DNA of 6,903 bases from CAZGDB01 sp964524705. Lineage in GTDB: Bacteria > Pseudomonadota > Gammaproteobacteria > Berkiellales > Berkiellaceae. Both the position numbers and the translations under genes were made by a program. Location: NCBI GenBank assembly GCA_964524705.1, contig CAZGDB010000042.1, positions 1 to 6,903 on the forward strand. Direction: 5' to 3'. Below the pieces are notes generated by a model that saw only the letters and a list, made by a program, of their open reading frames with translations, was not told where the DNA came from and did not search any database. Positions 1 through 5,312 of this stretch are shown here, piece after piece (position 1 is the stretch's first letter; each line of letters begins with the position of its first letter).

Positions 1-935
1 GTGTTTTACCATTATTATCAGGAGGGTTACAATCCGCACCCTGCGGCAGTTTAGCTAAAATAGCTTCTACGAGATAAAGCGCTCCATTTTTAGCAGCGAG
101 ATGCAAAGGTGTGTCACCATCATTATCTTTAGGGTTACAATCCNNNNNNNNNNNNNNNNNNNNNNNNNNNNNNNNNNNNNNNNNNNNNNNNNNNNNNNNN
201 NNNNNNNNNNNNNNNNNNNNNNNNNNNNNNNNNNNNNNNNNNNTTACAATCCGCACCCACAGCTGATAGTTTATCCAACATAGCTTCTACGAGATCAATC
301 CTTCCAGCTTTAGCAGCGAGATGCAAAGGTGTGTCACCATCATTATCTTTAGGGTTACAATCCGCACCCACAGCTGGCAGTTTAGCCAAAATAGCTTTTA
401 CGAGATAAAGCGCTCCATTTTTAGCAGCGAGATGCAAAGGTGTTTTACCATTATTATCTTTAGGATTACAATCCGCACCCACAGCTGATAGTTTATCCAA
501 CATAGCTTCTACGAGATCAAGCTCTCCATTTTTAGCAGCAAGATGCAAAGGTGTTTTACCATTATTATCAGGAGGGTTACAATCCGCACCCTGCGGCAGT
601 TTAGCCCAAATAGTTTTTACGAAATCAACCCCTCCATCATATTTAGCAGCCCAATGCAAAGGTGTTCTACCATTATTATCTGGAAGGTTACAATCCGCAT
701 CCGGCGGCAGTTTAGCCAAAATAGTTTCTACAACTTTAAGTTGAAGGTGTCCGCCAGCAGCCCTAAGGTATCCGCCAGCAGCCCAATGCAAAGGCGTTAC
801 ACCCTCCTCATATTTAGGGTTACAATCCGCACCCGCAGCTGATAGTTTATCCAGTATTTCCTGAACGCGTTGTATATCCCCGTTTAACATCGCCTCAAGC
901 AAATCTTTTCTATCTTTTCTATAGTCATCATTCAT
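1..935 (-). CDS. Ankyrin-repeat protein with near-identical 36-37-residue repeats (C-terminus off left edge; assembly gap inside)
   Basis: This is the N-terminal part of an ankyrin-repeat protein, a fold that binds partner proteins. After a short capping segment (residues 1-35) come units with the core (G/D)-x-TPLH-(L/W)-AAK and a conserved ADCN turn. Complete units begin near residues 36, 80, 117, 154 and 191 before the gap, and the frame reopens left of the gap with one more unit and the start of another. Canonical ankyrin repeats are 33 residues; these are 36-37, the extra residues lying in the LSAVG/LPQG loop. I chose the ATG at 935 because AAGGGA lies 6 nt upstream; an in-frame ATG at 968 has no such site. 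There is no signal peptide or membrane segment. The gene faces away from the other ankyrin gene at 1418. Neither the stop codon nor the true repeat number is visible. The ankyrin assignment is firm; a host-directed effector role is only an inference from such proteins in intracellular bacteria. Confidence 0.9.
144..243. other. Assembly gap of exactly 100 N
   Basis: There are exactly 100 undetermined bases, the conventional filler for a gap of unknown size. The gap lies inside the most repetitive part of the ankyrin gene, where near-identical 111-bp units would collapse or break an assembly. The reading frame on the right (first codon positions such as 248) and on the left (such as 142) agree only if the real insert is a multiple of three. 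The number 100 is therefore not real, and the frame change it causes is an artefact. Confidence 0.95.
744..785 (-). repeat. 21-bp tandem duplication inside the first ankyrin unit
   Basis: The 21-bp strings at 744-764 and 765-785 are adjacent and differ at only two positions: g/a at the sixth base and t/a at the last. The duplication adds seven codons to the first full ankyrin unit, giving a 44-residue unit instead of 37 and the doubled sequence AAGG at residues 52-62 of the protein. The frame is kept. Confidence 0.85.
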
Positions 936-941
936 GTAACA

Positions 942-947
942 TCCCTT
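942..947 (-). promoter_or_regulatory. Ribosome binding site that fixes the start of the left ankyrin gene
   Basis: Read on the minus strand, AAGGGA lies 6 nt before the ATG at 935. The alternative ATG at 968 would add 11 residues and lacks a comparable purine-rich site. Confidence 0.7.
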
Positions 948-1365
948 ATTAAAAACAACACCTACCACTTAATTTAGTACACTTAAGATGCGATTGATGA
1001 TTTCTTTCCAATGCCGAATAAAAAACAAAATGAGCTACATGTATTTAAGCAACCTCTTAATAATACATAACCACAAAGATGTGTAATTGCACTCATTAAA
1101 TAAAAAATAACCGTCAAGAAGGGTTGAAAAAATTGAGATCATAAAAAACAAACACTGCCCAACTTTTAAAAAAACTTAATCATACCTTACCGCAACCCTT
1201 TCAGTATTTCTCAATATGCAGGGTGCGATTACGTAGCCTATTGACCGATAACTTTAGAATCACCCATCCAACTTAGACCTATTTTCTATTGGCTACAGGT
1301 TTCTTTACTTCTCTAGCATTAGGCTTGTTTTTTTAATAACCTACAATTCAAGATCCACAGAAGAC

Positions 1366-1394
1366 TTAACAAGCTCTCCAAAATACAGTACACT
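1366..1394 (+). promoter_or_regulatory. Candidate sigma-70 promoter for the ankyrin gene at 1418
   Basis: The -35 candidate TTAACA (1366-1371) matches TTGACA at five of six bases. It is followed after exactly 17 nt by TACACT (1389-1394), which matches TATAAT at four of six. Transcription would begin near 1401, giving a leader of about 17 nt that contains the AGGGGA ribosome site at 1407-1412. This is a sequence match only. Confidence 0.5.
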
Positions 1395-1417
1395 ACTGAA
1401 AACTAAAGGGGAAACAT

Positions 1418-2269
1418 ATGACTCCAGAACTTATCCAGTGGTTTAAACAAAACGGAATCAAAACACCTATGCTTACCAAGGCAGACCTCAAAGCGCTCCC
1501 GCTGGATACGCGTAATAAGCTTATTTTCAAAACTCAAGGAAATGAAGCAGTTTTAGATTTACTGCTTGCTACTAAAGTTTCAATAAACCAAAAAGACGAA
1601 TATGCGTTCACTCCTTTACATTATGCAGTCCTTGTAGGCAACCTTGCTTGTATTTTTAAGTTAATCCACAATGATATTAGTGGCACCACAGTCAATGCTC
1701 CTAACCTGAACGAAGACACCCCTTTAATATTGGCAGCAGATCGATTAAGTGCCCATCATATACTGCGCATGCTCTTGGCCGGTGGCGCAAATGTGAATCA
1801 CCAAAACATAATAGGGATGTCAGCTTTACATGTGGCTGCCGCTAAAGGTTATACAAACAATATTCGTGCGTTAGTAGAACAAAAACGCCCTAATAAAGAA
1901 AAAATCAACCTCAATTTACAAGATAAGGAAGGCTGGACCGCACTACACCATGCCGTACAAAATGAGCATTTTGAGACTGTAAAATATTTAGTAGAAGTTG
2001 GCGCCAATGTCTTGCTGACCACGCACATAAACCCGCTATTCCCGCAAATCAAACCAGAAACCCCACGACATTTTGCTGCTCAGTTTAAAGATTCTAGGAT
2101 GTATTTGTATTTACTCAAAAAAGAACTAGAACTGTTATCTTTACCTTCACAAAAAACAACCCCTCCTATAAAAAAAATAGCAGCACCTGTGAGATTTAAA
2201 GATCAACACCCCACACGACACATGGCAACCACCTTAAATGACACCAACCCTGTTGTTAAACTTACATAA
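1418..2269 (+). CDS. Ankyrin-repeat protein, 283 residues, degenerate repeats
   Basis: This is a soluble ankyrin-repeat protein, presumably a protein-binding scaffold. The start ATG is preceded by AGGGGA with a 5-nt gap. After an N-terminal region without repeats (residues 1-31), units can be read at about 32-58 (degenerate), 60-93 (FTPLHYAVLVGN), 97-129 (DTPLILAADRLSAHHILRMLLAGGANVN), 131-168 (MSALHVAAAKGY), 170-202 (WTALHHAVQNEHFETVKYLVEVGANV) and 212-240 (ETPRHFAAQF). The last 40 residues are polar and look unstructured. Unlike the left ankyrin gene, its repeats are well diverged and have the usual roughly 33-residue length, so the two are not recent duplicates of each other. There is no signal peptide or membrane helix. 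The next gene starts 170 bp downstream on the same strand with no convincing terminator between, so co-transcription is possible. An effector role is speculation. Confidence 0.92.
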   Translation: MTPELIQWFKQNGIKTPMLTKADLKALPLDTRNKLIFKTQGNEAVLDLLLATKVSINQKDEYAFTPLHYAVLVGNLACIFKLIHNDISGTTVNAPNLNEDTPLILAADRLSAHHILRMLLAGGANVNHQNIIGMSALHVAAAKGYTNNIRALVEQKRPNKEKINLNLQDKEGWTALHHAVQNEHFETVKYLVEVGANVLLTTHINPLFPQIKPETPRHFAAQFKDSRMYLYLLKKELELLSLPSQKTTPPIKKIAAPVRFKDQHPTRHMATTLNDTNPVVKLT

Positions 2270-2439
2270 ATAAAGTTGATTTTCACGAAAAAGCCTTTCA
2301 CCCCTCAAAAGAGGTAATGTCACATTCTCTTTGCGAGCCTACACCTAAGATTTCAACACCTTTGTGTTTCCATAGTCTAAGCTTGTGATTGTTTCTCGTT
2401 CCTAATGATTTTTTGAATAACAAATTGGAGTAAATACAT

Positions 2440-2943
2440 ATGAGTAAGCATTCACAACCGACAACACAAACAAGAACAATAACATCAACAGGCAGCACAG
2501 GCACTAACGCCTCTAGAGCTACTTTAATGACTAGCCTAGAGACATTAGAAGGCCTAATTCGAAACGACAATACTATTGACCAAAACGCACGCAGCAGCTT
2601 AAAAACTTTTGCAACCTTGTTGAGCAAAAACCAACAAGTAAATAAAGACATTATTGCAGAACAACGTCAAACCTTAGCAACTTTACAAAAGGTAAGTAAT
2701 TCTCACCCTGCTATGACCAGTGCATTACAACCTTATGCCACTGCTTTAGAATCTTTCAGCAACAGCCAGGGTCGCTCCACCAGCGGTATGAATAACACCT
2801 ACAGTGCAACCCAAGGCCATCATGGCTCTGACATTAAAACTGTTGGCGGTAAAACCGGGCATGCCGCACAAGGCCATAAAAACACCATGAACACCACCGG
2901 TGGTCGTGAACAAAACCAACGTAGCGGCACTCGCGGCAAATAA
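2440..2943 (+). CDS. Hypothetical hydrophilic protein, 167 residues, basic Gly/His/Asn-rich tail
   Basis: I do not recognise a family. The start ATG has GGAG 9 nt upstream, and an intrinsic terminator follows 20 bp after the stop, which together support a real gene. The protein has three zones. Residues 1-28 are Ser/Thr/Gln/Asn-rich. Residues 29-110 look amphipathic and helical, with regularly spaced Leu, Ile and Val (LMTSLETLEGLIRN, LKTFATLLSKNQQ, QRQTLATLQK). Residues 111-167 are Gly/Ser/Asn/His-rich and basic, with two similar short motifs, TQGHHGS and AQGHKNT, and end in RSGTRGK. There is no Cys or Trp, no signal peptide and no membrane segment. The composition could suit a secreted or nucleic-acid-associated protein, but nothing decides it. 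It lies downstream of the ankyrin gene on the same strand. Confidence 0.75.
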   Translation: MSKHSQPTTQTRTITSTGSTGTNASRATLMTSLETLEGLIRNDNTIDQNARSSLKTFATLLSKNQQVNKDIIAEQRQTLATLQKVSNSHPAMTSALQPYATALESFSNSQGRSTSGMNNTYSATQGHHGSDIKTVGGKTGHAAQGHKNTMNTTGGREQNQRSGTRGK

Positions 2944-2963
2944 GCCCTAGCTTCCATAACTGA

Positions 2964-3012
2964 GCCAGTACGTACACTTTATAAAAAGTGTGCGCACTGG
3001 CTTTATTTTATT
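2964..3012 (+). terminator. Intrinsic terminator after the 167-residue gene
   Basis: The left arm from 2964 (GCCAGT, then CGTACACTTT) pairs with the right arm ending at 3001 (AAAGTGTGCG, then ACTGGC) around an ATAA loop. The stem is about 17 bp with one A-C mismatch and one G-T wobble. TTTATTTTATT follows on the plus strand. On the minus strand the hairpin would follow the STAS gene stop but without a T-run, so action in that direction is less likely. Confidence 0.85.
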
Positions 3013-3048
3013 AGTAGCGTTTAAACTTTAGAGATAATAAAAAAATAG

Positions 3049-3354
3049 TTATTCTATGGCGAACAACTCATTAAGTTTGGTAACGTTCAAAATCTTTTTT
3101 ATATTCGGATTACAATGCTGGATCGAAATCTGACTCTCATCTCCACCGGCATGATCTCTCAATGCCAATAACATCCCCAACGCGGAACTATCTAAATATT
3201 CTGCCTGTGCAAGGTCAATCACATAACGCTCTGGATGTGTGTTGGTTTTCTCATATGCTTGTTTAAAGGCAGGTAACAACCCAAAATCAAAACGCCCCTT
3301 AATCACTAAGGTTAACTCTTGTCCATCTTGAGATAAATGACTAGCAATCGACAT
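3049..3354 (-). CDS. STAS-domain protein, anti-sigma-factor-antagonist type, 101 residues
   Basis: This is a single STAS domain of the SpoIIAA/RsbV type. The whole protein is one domain: an initial strand pair (ELTLVIKGRFDF, residues 13-24), a helix at 28-36, the strand RYVIDLAQAEYLD (43-55), then SSALGMLLALRD (56-67) and a C-terminal strand-helix. In SpoIIAA the second Ser of the D-S-S/T motif is phosphorylated by the anti-sigma kinase; the matching residue here is Ser57. I place the start at 3354 because AAGGAG lies 6 nt before it. An upstream in-frame ATG at 3408 would add 18 residues outside the domain. It lies 184 bp downstream of the CheA-like kinase gene on the same strand, with its own candidate promoter in between. 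Its partners (kinase, phosphatase or sigma factor) are not in the window. A lipid-transport STAS protein such as MlaB is less likely, because no transporter genes are nearby. Confidence 0.88.
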   Translation of the reverse strand: MSIASHLSQDGQELTLVIKGRFDFGLLPAFKQAYEKTNTHPERYVIDLAQAEYLDSSALGMLLALRDHAGGDESQISIQHCNPNIKKILNVTKLNELFAIE

Positions 3355-3360
3355 ATCCAA

Positions 3361-3366
3361 CTCCTT
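3361..3366 (-). promoter_or_regulatory. Ribosome binding site that fixes the STAS gene start
   Basis: On the minus strand AAGGAG is separated from the ATG at 3354 by TTGGAT (6 nt). This strong site favours the 101-residue product over the longer version starting at 3408. Confidence 0.8.
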
Positions 3367-3419
3367 TTGTAAATACCTGTGCGCCACTGATAATCTAATT
3401 AAAGGCACATCCTGAAATT

Positions 3420-3448
3420 ACTGTACCTATTCTCAAGGTCTAGGGCAA
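3420..3448 (-). promoter_or_regulatory. Candidate sigma-70 promoter for the STAS gene
   Basis: On the minus strand, TTGCCC (3448-3443, four of six matches to TTGACA) is followed after exactly 17 nt by TACAGT (3425-3420, four of six matches to TATAAT). The start of transcription would be near 3413, about 59 nt before the ATG. Phased A-tracts lie just upstream of the -35 box, which strengthens the case. Confidence 0.42.
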
Positions 3449-3463
3449 CCCATAAAATGCTAA

Positions 3464-3501
3464 TTTTTATAGGTTTTTTACAGGTTTTTTTACCTATTTT
3501 T
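3464..3501. promoter_or_regulatory. Phased A-tracts, likely curved DNA upstream of the STAS promoter
   Basis: Four T-runs on the plus strand (A-runs on the minus strand) begin at 3464, 3474, 3485 and 3497, that is every 10 to 12 bp, close to one helical turn. The string AGGTTTTTT is directly repeated at 3471-3479 and 3482-3490, and ATAGGT (3469-3474) is inverted as ACCTAT (3492-3497). Known A-tract behaviour predicts intrinsic bending. The tract lies upstream of the candidate -35 box, reaching from about -50 to -90. Confidence 0.5.
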
Positions 3502-3538
3502 CCTTGACGAATATCGGAGCATGCTCTACGGTCGAAGC

Positions 3539-5098
3539 CTACTTTTCTTGTAAACGCGGACAATGCATCACCCAGGCTGTCTCTGAATTCTGATTCATCG
3601 TTGTGCCCATTACCCAAAATGGTAACTCTATATTTTTGGTTTGTGATTTAACTAAAAACTGATCCTGAGTCACTATATCTTCCACCAGTAACAAAAATCG
3701 CGTAGTCCCCTTCAACGCAATCACATAACGACAAGACTCTAACAACATCTTAGGATCTAAACCCAACGTCAACACCGGTAAATACTCTTCTTTCCAATCA
3801 TAAATCAACTGACCCGATAAGTTCTGTAACCTAGAAGGCTCAAATACATCATTATGTTCTATCCACCGTAAAGGAATAACATAAGACTGGTTTTGAAACC
3901 TAACCCACTGTCCATCAATCAATGATAACGTATGCGGAATCATGCACTGCAACCGTGTAAAAAATCCCGGTTTGCTTTCTACCTTAACTTTACCACCAAT
4001 CCCCTCTAACGTACGTAAAACCATATCCATCCCAATCCCTCGCCCTGAATACGTGCTCACTTGCGTACTGACACTTAACCCCGGCTGAAATATTAAATTG
4101 TAATCCAAGGCTCCCGTCGGTAAGGTCATCCCCTGCTCTGCTGCTCTTTGAATCAAAGCTGGAACATCAATCCCTCCACCATCGTCCTCTATGGTAATTA
4201 ACACAGAGCCCGCTTCTGAGTGCGCCTGTATGGTTACCTGACCTATCGCAGACTTATGGTGAGCCGTACGCGTGGCCGCAGACTCTATTCCATGGTCTAT
4301 CGCATTCCGCATCATATGCTCTAAAGCGGGTTGGATCTTTTCAATAATATCTTTATCTAACTCCACCTCTTCCCCAATAACATGAAAGTTAACTTTCTTG
4401 TTAAGCTTTTCAGCAATTTCTTCCCCTAAACGCTCTAAACGCCTAAAAGAAGCCTTTAAAGACACCATGCGTAACCGTAAAATCGAAGCCTCAAAACGGT
4501 AAAACTCACTTTCAAAGTTGGTGAACTCTACCTCCCAATGCTTTAAATCCTGATGACGCCAGTGCTGCCTTAACCGCGATTGGTGAAACCTTAAACGCTC
4601 AATAGAACTTAATAACCCATCAATCTTCTGGGTAGGAATACGTAAACTATTAACCGTCGCCTCTTGCAAAGGCCCAGCATCATTGGGTTTACCAACCGTC
4701 GTAGTTACCACGGCCGATGGTGCCGTAAACAGCGCCATGCGCTTATTAGGCTCTAACCAAGGTTGTGGGTCAAAATCCAGCTTCTGCTGTATACAACCTA
4801 AGCCATGCCTAAACCCTTTTAATAAATAAGCAAACTCCGCTGCAACAGCCTCTGATAAAGGCTGCTTTTCAGCCAAGACAGCACTCAATCGTGTCTCTAA
4901 ACAGACCAACAACGAAAGTAACCCCTCAAAAGCCATCTGCGCTGTATTGCCTTTAATAGAATGCACCACACCAAACAATGCCGGCAACAAATTAGGGTCT
5001 TGCGTGCTCACACATAACCCCAACACACGCTCTACTTCTTCTAAACCACTTAAACTTTCTTCTAAATAGATTTGTAATAAATCCAGGTCTTCGGCCAT
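3539..5098 (-). CDS. cheA: CheA-like hybrid-free histidine kinase lacking a P2 domain, 519 residues
   Basis: This is a CheA-family histidine kinase. P1/Hpt: residues 1-105 with VVHSIKGNTAQMAF, so His46 is the expected phospho-acceptor. A linker of about 45 residues follows (105-149), too short for the CheY-binding P2 domain. P3 dimerisation: about 150-240, including LRMVSL. P4 ATPase: N box HMMRNAIDHGIES (261-273), G1 box DDGGGID (305-311), F box FQPGLS (337-342) and G2 box SGRGIGMDMV (351-360), all with their key residues. P5/CheW-like: about 385-519. Typical CheA proteins are 650-700 residues, and the missing P2 accounts for much of the difference. There is no receiver domain. The start ATG at 5098 has only a weak ribosome site (GAG 6 nt upstream), but the P1 domain begins directly after it. 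No other chemotaxis gene is in the window; the only same-strand neighbour downstream is the STAS gene. It may serve motility, pili or a non-motility output. The cheA symbol denotes the family, not proven chemotaxis. Confidence 0.93.
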   Translation of the reverse strand: MAEDLDLLQIYLEESLSGLEEVERVLGLCVSTQDPNLLPALFGVVHSIKGNTAQMAFEGLLSLLVCLETRLSAVLAEKQPLSEAVAAEFAYLLKGFRHGLGCIQQKLDFDPQPWLEPNKRMALFTAPSAVVTTTVGKPNDAGPLQEATVNSLRIPTQKIDGLLSSIERLRFHQSRLRQHWRHQDLKHWEVEFTNFESEFYRFEASILRLRMVSLKASFRRLERLGEEIAEKLNKKVNFHVIGEEVELDKDIIEKIQPALEHMMRNAIDHGIESAATRTAHHKSAIGQVTIQAHSEAGSVLITIEDDGGGIDVPALIQRAAEQGMTLPTGALDYNLIFQPGLSVSTQVSTYSGRGIGMDMVLRTLEGIGGKVKVESKPGFFTRLQCMIPHTLSLIDGQWVRFQNQSYVIPLRWIEHNDVFEPSRLQNLSGQLIYDWKEEYLPVLTLGLDPKMLLESCRYVIALKGTTRFLLLVEDIVTQDQFLVKSQTKNIELPFWVMGTTMNQNSETAWVMHCPRLQEK

Positions 5099-5110
5099 AG
5101 GTCACTCACT

Positions 5111-5129
5111 TTAAATACTAGGTATTTAA
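5111..5129. promoter_or_regulatory. Perfect palindrome in front of the CheA-like gene
   Basis: TTAAATACTAGGTATTTAA has 8-bp perfect arms around a 3-bp centre and ends 12 bp before the ATG at 5098. A -10-like TATACT lies just upstream on the minus strand (5138-5133), which would place the start of transcription inside the palindrome; its -35 box is poor. The site could be an operator, or a leader hairpin beside the weak ribosome site. Short AT-rich palindromes also arise by chance. Confidence 0.35.
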
Positions 5130-5233
5130 CTAAGTATAAACCTTATTTAGATAAGAGCACTCACAGCACAGAGGGTTAATCAAAAAAAATAGACCTAAAG
5201 CTAACTCTGGTATCCACTGCATTTACCATGATT

Positions 5234-5295
5234 ATCTGCCATGTGCAGATCAAAGACGCATGGCTCAATATATATTTTAGTTTATTTAATAAACT
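5234..5295. other. Two small inverted repeats between the right-hand gene and the CheA-like gene
   Basis: ATCTGC (5234-5239) and GCAGAT (5245-5250) form a 6-bp stem with a 5-nt loop. AGTTTAT (5279-5285) and ATAAACT (5289-5295) form a 7-bp AT-only-plus-one-GC stem with a 3-nt loop. They lie just after the stop of the gene ending at 5313 on the minus strand. Neither is followed by a convincing T-run, so I do not call a terminator; they may still slow or end transcription weakly. Confidence 0.25.
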
Positions 5296-5312
5296 TTTAA
5301 GATAGCACTACG

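Larger units (their letters stand above)
1..841 (-). repeat. Tandem 108/111-bp repeats encoding ankyrin units
   Basis: The anchor string ttacaatcc recurs at 27, 135, 244, 355, 466, 577, 688 and 820. The spacings are 111 bp between 244, 355, 466, 577 and 688. The 27-to-135 interval is 108 bp and the 688-to-820 interval is 132 bp (111 plus a 21-bp insertion). Exact matches include 1-55 with 551-605, 244-298 with 466-520, and 89-143 with 309-363. Units ending LDKLSAVG and units ending LAKLPxxG alternate next to the gap, so the array may have a higher-order period of about 222 bp. This pattern fits recent duplication and homogenisation by recombination. Confidence 0.93.
936..1417. other. Divergent intergenic region, AT-rich, no gene seen
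   Basis: These 482 bp separate the two divergently transcribed ankyrin genes. I find no open frame with a ribosome binding site, no RNA gene and no strong hairpin. The right end carries a promoter candidate for the gene at 1418. For the leftward gene, the minus strand offers only weak matches, for example TTGGAA and TCTTAA separated by 17 nt near 975-1005. The 7-bp string cacttaa occurs twice, at 966-972 and 980-986, 14 bp apart, in the likely leader of the leftward gene. Confidence 0.6.

Noticed and set aside
1..841. CRISPR array
   Set aside because: The period is 108-111 bp, the units are alike over their full length without unique spacers, and they encode ankyrin repeats in one frame.
543..842. 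Plus-strand open frame opposite the ankyrin array
   Set aside because: It is itself repetitive because the array is; the sense strand gives clean ankyrin units.
936..968. Longer start for the left ankyrin gene at the ATG at 968
   Set aside because: The ATG at 935 has AAGGGA 6 nt upstream, and the extra 11 residues are not part of the repeat fold.
1119..1200. Inverted repeat AAGGGTTG / CAACCCTT in the divergent intergenic region
   Set aside because: The 8-bp arms are 66 bp apart, with nothing else to support an RNA structure or binding site.
2303..2314. Terminator after the second ankyrin gene (CCTC, AAAA loop, GAGG)
   Set aside because: The stem is only 4 bp and no T-run follows.
2298..2651. 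Minus-strand 117-codon open frame opposite the 167-residue gene
   Set aside because: It is antisense to a gene with a ribosome site and terminator, and its hydrophobic translation looks like a by-product of the Thr/Asn/Gln-rich sense codons.
3355..3408. Longer start for the STAS gene at the ATG at 3408
   Set aside because: AAGGAG lies 6 nt before the ATG at 3354, and the STAS fold starts right after that Met.
3517..3526. 10-bp palindrome GAGCATGCTC after the kinase stop codon
   Set aside because: It is short, has no spacer or T-run, and is compatible with chance.
3399..3617. Minus-strand 72-codon open frame across the end of the kinase gene
   Set aside because: It overlaps the kinase C-terminus in another frame, has no ribosome site and encodes a protein without domain features.
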